Virus record (IMG/VR): IMGVR_UViG_3300021519_000006
Coordinates: 35,939-99,938 of that record
Length of the DNA: 64,000 nucleotides
From: a virus
Reading direction: 5' to 3' (one strand)
In this document: positions 60,754 through 64,000 of the stretch, piece by piece
How the letters are laid out: each line of letters starts with the position of its first letter
Position numbering within the stretch: position 1 is the first letter of the stretch
Made by a program: the position numbers and the translations under genes
Notes under the pieces: generated by a model
The model's input: only the letters and a program-made list of their open reading frames with translations
What the model was told of the DNA's origin: nothing
Databases searched by the model: none

Positions 60754-63700
60754 CTACTCCCTAAATAAAACCTTGTCAATATGGAAAGTACGACCAATTC
60801 CAGGAAAGTCTGGGGTTGAAAAAACTTCAATAACTGCCGTATACATGCCCGTAGATAAAAACACTGCCGTAGTAGTAATTTCAGTTTCTGGCTCGTCTCC
60901 CCCAGCAAAATCAAACGAAAAGGTAGAGTCAGTTATGCTTGAGATAGTATATGAGCCTCCACCTAAAGTGTACGGAAACGTAGATACTGTTCCCGCAACG
61001 GTACCTAAAGTTATTACTTCACCTGTAGACAACCCATGTGGGGCAGAAGTTGTTATGGTAGCTGTACCTGAAGATACTGACGCAGAAATAACACTTACAG
61101 TTTTAGACCCTGCGGCAACAATTTGAAGGTGAGCCCAACGATCGTGTCGTTGAAGGTCTACTGACGTCTCTTTGTAATACAAAAAGTCATTATTTTCGTC
61201 ATACCAGTTTATACGCATAGTATAAAGACCATAAGCATCTTCATTTTCAGGCCTAATAGCAGAAGTTACGTAATAACCAATACCTGCGGATACGTCAATT
61301 GAATTAGTTTTTATACCAAAAGATCCAGAAACAGTAGCGGACACCTTGCAGTATGCACTGCCATGTGTTTGGTTATCATCAAATAAAGTTCCACGAGTTA
61401 TTGTTTTAGTTAACGTAGATGAAGACGAAACCCAACCTTCTAAACCTTCTTCAAAAGAAGGTGAAATTAATAAATTTTTAAGGGTGGTTTCTTTAAATCC
61501 AGCATAATTTGGTGGAGTTCCTATTTGCCACGAAGTACCAATAGGTAAAATAGAAGGAAGTGTTACAGAGAGGCGCGTAAGTTTAGCCGCGTATCTATTT
61601 GAATAGTAACTTGTACTAGAATGGGTTAATTCAGTATGCGAGTAGTAAATATTTTTAGTTGCGTCCGCAGGATTTAAATCTGTTGTAGTAGTAATAGAAG
61701 TTACGTCAATGTAAGGGGTAGGAATTCTTCCGTATTCAGCTTGAACTCCGTCTACATAGAATACTGCTGCAGAAATAGTTCCGGTGTTTAAAGAAATAGT
61801 TAATGTAAACTGGGTTTCACCAACCGTATCGATTCTAGTTACATCTAGTCGTGTCCATTGATCTTTATTTGCTTCTGATACAACAAATGTATTTACTGTT
61901 TGTCCTGTAGTACCTATTGAATACGTGCCCGCTTTGTTTTTTACATAGGCCGAAATAACTATATTTCTACCGCCTACGGACGTTCCACTAGGTAAAACGA
62001 CTACGGTAGAAATTTCTCCACCACCGGTTTTAGATACTTTTGCTGATTTTGAGCCGTAAAGCGCAAAATCTGTAGATGCAGTTAAAGTAGTCCCTGAACC
62101 AGCAGTCCAGTTGGTTGTATCAGTAAATTGAGGGTTAGAAACAAAGTTTAATTGATGTCGTTTTTCCCAACGACAGTCGGAAGGGTAATAAACTTGCGCT
62201 GTATTTGGGTCTACAGGTTCAGGTCCTCCATTTCCTTGAAAGTAATCTTGAATACTAGGAAATGGGGCCAACATTGCAGAATCAACGTAAAAAACATCAC
62301 CAGCTACTGCATCTGGAAAATAAATAGAAACTTTAACTAGTGGGGAGCCGTAATCCGGGGTAAACGCGGAAGAAACTAAAGACACATTTAAACGTTGCGC
62401 ATTAGCGGTTAGTATAAACTCTTCAGAATCTATATAGTAAGGAGTTGGATCATAATAAAAAGAACCGTCAACTTCATCGGTGTTTATTTTAGACTGTTCG
62501 TAATCTGTTGCTGGGGATGAAAATTCAATTCTGGCTATAGCTGTTCTTCCCACAGCTCCGCTAACATATGCGGTAAAAGTATGCGGCGTACTTTCGTAAG
62601 TTGTTAGCCAATCAGATACTAAAGCAATAGTCCCCGTAGTTGTTGCTTTAAGTTTTGCTACAGAGGTGCCATAAACTAAAGAGCCAGTTGGAGGGTTGAA
62701 CTCTTGAACTAATTCCGCGTTTAATGGTCTCCACCAACCTGTTCCGTTTTCAAATCCTGGATTAGGTATAATATTTTCTAAATCTGCTTCAATGTTGACA
62801 TTAACTAAACGGGCGTCTTGGTATTCTAGCGCGGGTAGCACACCGTAGGGAGCTATGTCATCCGAGCTACTAATTTTAAATTCAAGAAAATCAAGCAAAT
62901 ATTTATTAGCTGAACTTGTTGGATCAATAATTATGTTTATTTTTGCGTAAGTTGCGTTATCCGGGGCTACTTGACCATTTTGAATAAAATCTGATTTTGA
63001 TCTAAATTCTTGCCAAGAAATAGTTGTTGTTACCGCTGTGTCTGGCAAAGTTGTAGAAATTAAAGTTCCTGTAAGGTCATACCAGGAAATTGTCGCTACT
63101 ACAGTACCAGCAGTTGCTACGTGTCTTATTTGTCCTTTTACAATATATCTACGACCTGCTTTTACAGGTATTCCTTTTGTTATAACTTTTGTGTTTGGCA
63201 AAGTAAGGGTAACAATAGATCCGCTTGTAGAAGTAACTAATCCACAGGCAGTATCTCTTGGGGGAAAATCTAAATCATATAATTTTGGCGTTGGAGCAAA
63301 TACTGATACGCCAAGCGTAGAAGTTGCGGTTAAATAAGGTTGCCTAATTAATGTACCACCACTAATAGACCAATTTCCAATAGACTCTTCAAAAGAAGAG
63401 TCATTATAATTAAGCATGAGATTAGATCCAATTGCAACTTCGCTTGGCCAGTGCGTTAAAGCGGTTGTATACGCAGTAATTCCAAGTGTTGTGCCTTTTA
63501 AAGCATTTACAATATGCCCCACTTTATATAAAGATCGGTGGTAAATGTCTCCAAGAGAAGGTTCGTATAAAAATCCAAGTTCAGTTACTTTCTTTTCAAG
63601 TAATACTGTTGGAGTTCTAGCTGGATCTACGGAATCCTCTAATAAAGACGCTTGTACTTTAAGTTTGTCGTATTCAAAAGAATAAGCGTCAATTGTTGTA

Positions 63701-64000
63701 GTTAAGTCTGAACTTTCAGACTCACCAATAGCATCACCAATACCATAGTTTTCGTTTAACCATACTGCTGGCAACCAACGTTTAAAAGTTGTTTGAGTAG
63801 AAGTTTGTGAAACAACGTTTACGGTTACTCCGCCAGTGTTTATCCACTCTGCTCCGTTGTAGACCCAAATAGTATAGGTAGCCTCCGCATTGTCCAACAA
63901 CGCAGTGTCTGTATCAATATAAGTTAATCTATAGTTAGAAATAGTGTCTGAGTCTAAAACCGTTCCGCTATACGGAGAGTCTGGAAGACCTACAAAACTT
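60754..64000 (-). CDS. Large tail protein (5' end outside the window)
   Basis: At least 1,080 residues; the frame stays open to the window edge with no stop, so the real start lies beyond base 64000. The part from about residue 70 (TTFKRWLPAVWLNENYGIGD) resembles tail/baseplate proteins that open with an 'LP.vy' motif. After that come several beta-sandwich repeats of carbohydrate-binding type (NPGFENGTGWW, SPSFEEGLEGWV, VSKTGGG), each starting with an N/S-P-x-F-E-x-G-x-x-W pattern. This is typical of phage tail fibres and minor tail proteins that bind cell-surface sugars. The C-terminus (FPGIGRTFHIDKVLFRE) ends the last sandwich. Confidence 0.75.
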   Translation of the reverse strand, partial: SFVGLPDSPYSGTVLDSDTISNYRLTYIDTDTALLDNAEATYTIWVYNGAEWINTGGVTVNVVSQTSTQTTFKRWLPAVWLNENYGIGDAIGESESSDLTTTIDAYSFEYDKLKVQASLLEDSVDPARTPTVLLEKKVTELGFLYEPSLGDIYHRSLYKVGHIVNALKGTTLGITAYTTALTHWPSEVAIGSNLMLNYNDSSFEESIGNWSISGGTLIRQPYLTATSTLGVSVFAPTPKLYDLDFPPRDTACGLVTSTSGSIVTLTLPNTKVITKGIPVKAGRRYIVKGQIRHVATAGTVVATISWYDLTGTLISTTLPDTAVTTTISWQEFRSKSDFIQNGQVAPDNATYAKINIIIDPTSSANKYLLDFLEFKISSSDDIAPYGVLPALEYQDARLVNVNIEADLENIIPNPGFENGTGWWRPLNAELVQEFNPPTGSLVYGTSVAKLKATTTGTIALVSDWLTTYESTPHTFTAYVSGAVGRTAIARIEFSSPATDYEQSKINTDEVDGSFYYDPTPYYIDSEEFILTANAQRLNVSLVSSAFTPDYGSPLVKVSIYFPDAVAGDVFYVDSAMLAPFPSIQDYFQGNGGPEPVDPNTAQVYYPSDCRWEKRHQLNFVSNPQFTDTTNWTAGSGTTLTASTDFALYGSKSAKVSKTGGGEISTVVVLPSGTSVGGRNIVISAYVKNKAGTYSIGTTGQTVNTFVVSEANKDQWTRLDVTRIDTVGETQFTLTISLNTGTISAAVFYVDGVQAEYGRIPTPYIDVTSITTTTDLNPADATKNIYYSHTELTHSSTSYYSNRYAAKLTRLSVTLPSILPIGTSWQIGTPPNYAGFKETTLKNLLISPSFEEGLEGWVSSSSTLTKTITRGTLFDDNQTHGSAYCKVSATVSGSFGIKTNSIDVSAGIGYYVTSAIRPENEDAYGLYTMRINWYDENNDFLYYKETSVDLQRHDRWAHLQIVAAGSKTVSVISASVSSGTATITTSAPHGLSTGEVITLGTVAGTVSTFPYTLGGGSYTISSITDSTFSFDFAGGDEPETEITTTAVFLSTGMYTAVIEVFSTPDFPGIGRTFHIDKVLFRE

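Noticed and set aside
63900-64000. A TTG start at 63900 for the large tail protein
   Set aside because: The frame continues upstream without a stop to the window edge and encodes a sensible sequence, so the gene is cut by the window and does not start here.

Overview
The window is one contiguous piece of a tailed double-stranded DNA bacteriophage genome (or a prophage-like element of the same kind). It carries a large terminase, tail and lysis genes, a complete phage replication set, tightly overlapping small genes (ATGA and TAATG junctions) and almost no non-coding sequence outside a few control regions. The host is most likely an actinobacterium. Three WhiB-like Fe-S regulators (18.3, 46.2 and 56.7 kb), a proteasome-beta-like Ntn-hydrolase, PASTA-domain proteins and a coenzyme-B12-dependent ribonucleotide reductase all fit that. 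The AT-leaning composition argues for a low-GC lineage such as freshwater actinobacteria rather than Streptomyces or Mycobacterium. That last point is inference.

Layout. 0-12.3 kb is leftward: terL at the left edge, an HNH nuclease, a run of small basic or disordered proteins, one 992-residue disordered protein, three related virion-like proteins with a shared N-terminal tag (two with PASTA-like segments), and the proteasome-like hydrolase. A signal-peptide lysozyme gene (2.8 kb) faces right. 12.3-12.75 kb is a divergent control region. 12.75-26.6 kb is a rightward accessory block of about 30 mostly tiny genes (zinc ribbons, single-pass membrane peptides, WhiB, a MoxR ATPase plus HExxH/VWA protein pair). 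It is full of RNA hairpins and carries a short DNA repeat, CCAACACAAAC, about once per kilobase. A strong bidirectional terminator closes it at 26.6 kb.

26.6-37.9 kb is leftward again: class II ribonucleotide reductase, a TGT/DpdA-like protein, thermonuclease, nucleotidyltransferase-like protein, many unknown small basic proteins, a thioredoxin-like protein and two membrane (holin-like) proteins. 38.0-41.5 kb is a rightward cassette: a secreted proline-rich stalk protein that seems to use an ATA start, two holin-like proteins, a CHAP endolysin and a 30-residue membrane peptide. 41.5-60.7 kb is the leftward replication and recombination region: phosphoesterase, SpoVS-like protein, nucleases, dNMP kinase, Cas4-like nuclease, WhiB, RecA, DNA polymerase I, SSB-like protein, tRNA-Asn, Hsp20, SNF2 helicase, HNH, primase, WhiB, DnaB helicase, DnaC-like loader and replication initiator. 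A palindrome cluster inside the initiator gene looks like a replication origin. At the right edge is a large tail protein gene cut by the window end.

The most unusual signals lie in the rightward accessory block. One is the oriented 11-13 bp repeat, found in all three reading frames and between genes. Another is a set of three related 5' leaders, each with a long-range 12-13 bp closing stem followed by a local hairpin and a strong ribosome binding site. A third is a triple-hairpin leader before the MoxR/VWA pair. Together they suggest a coordinated regulatory system that I do not recognise.
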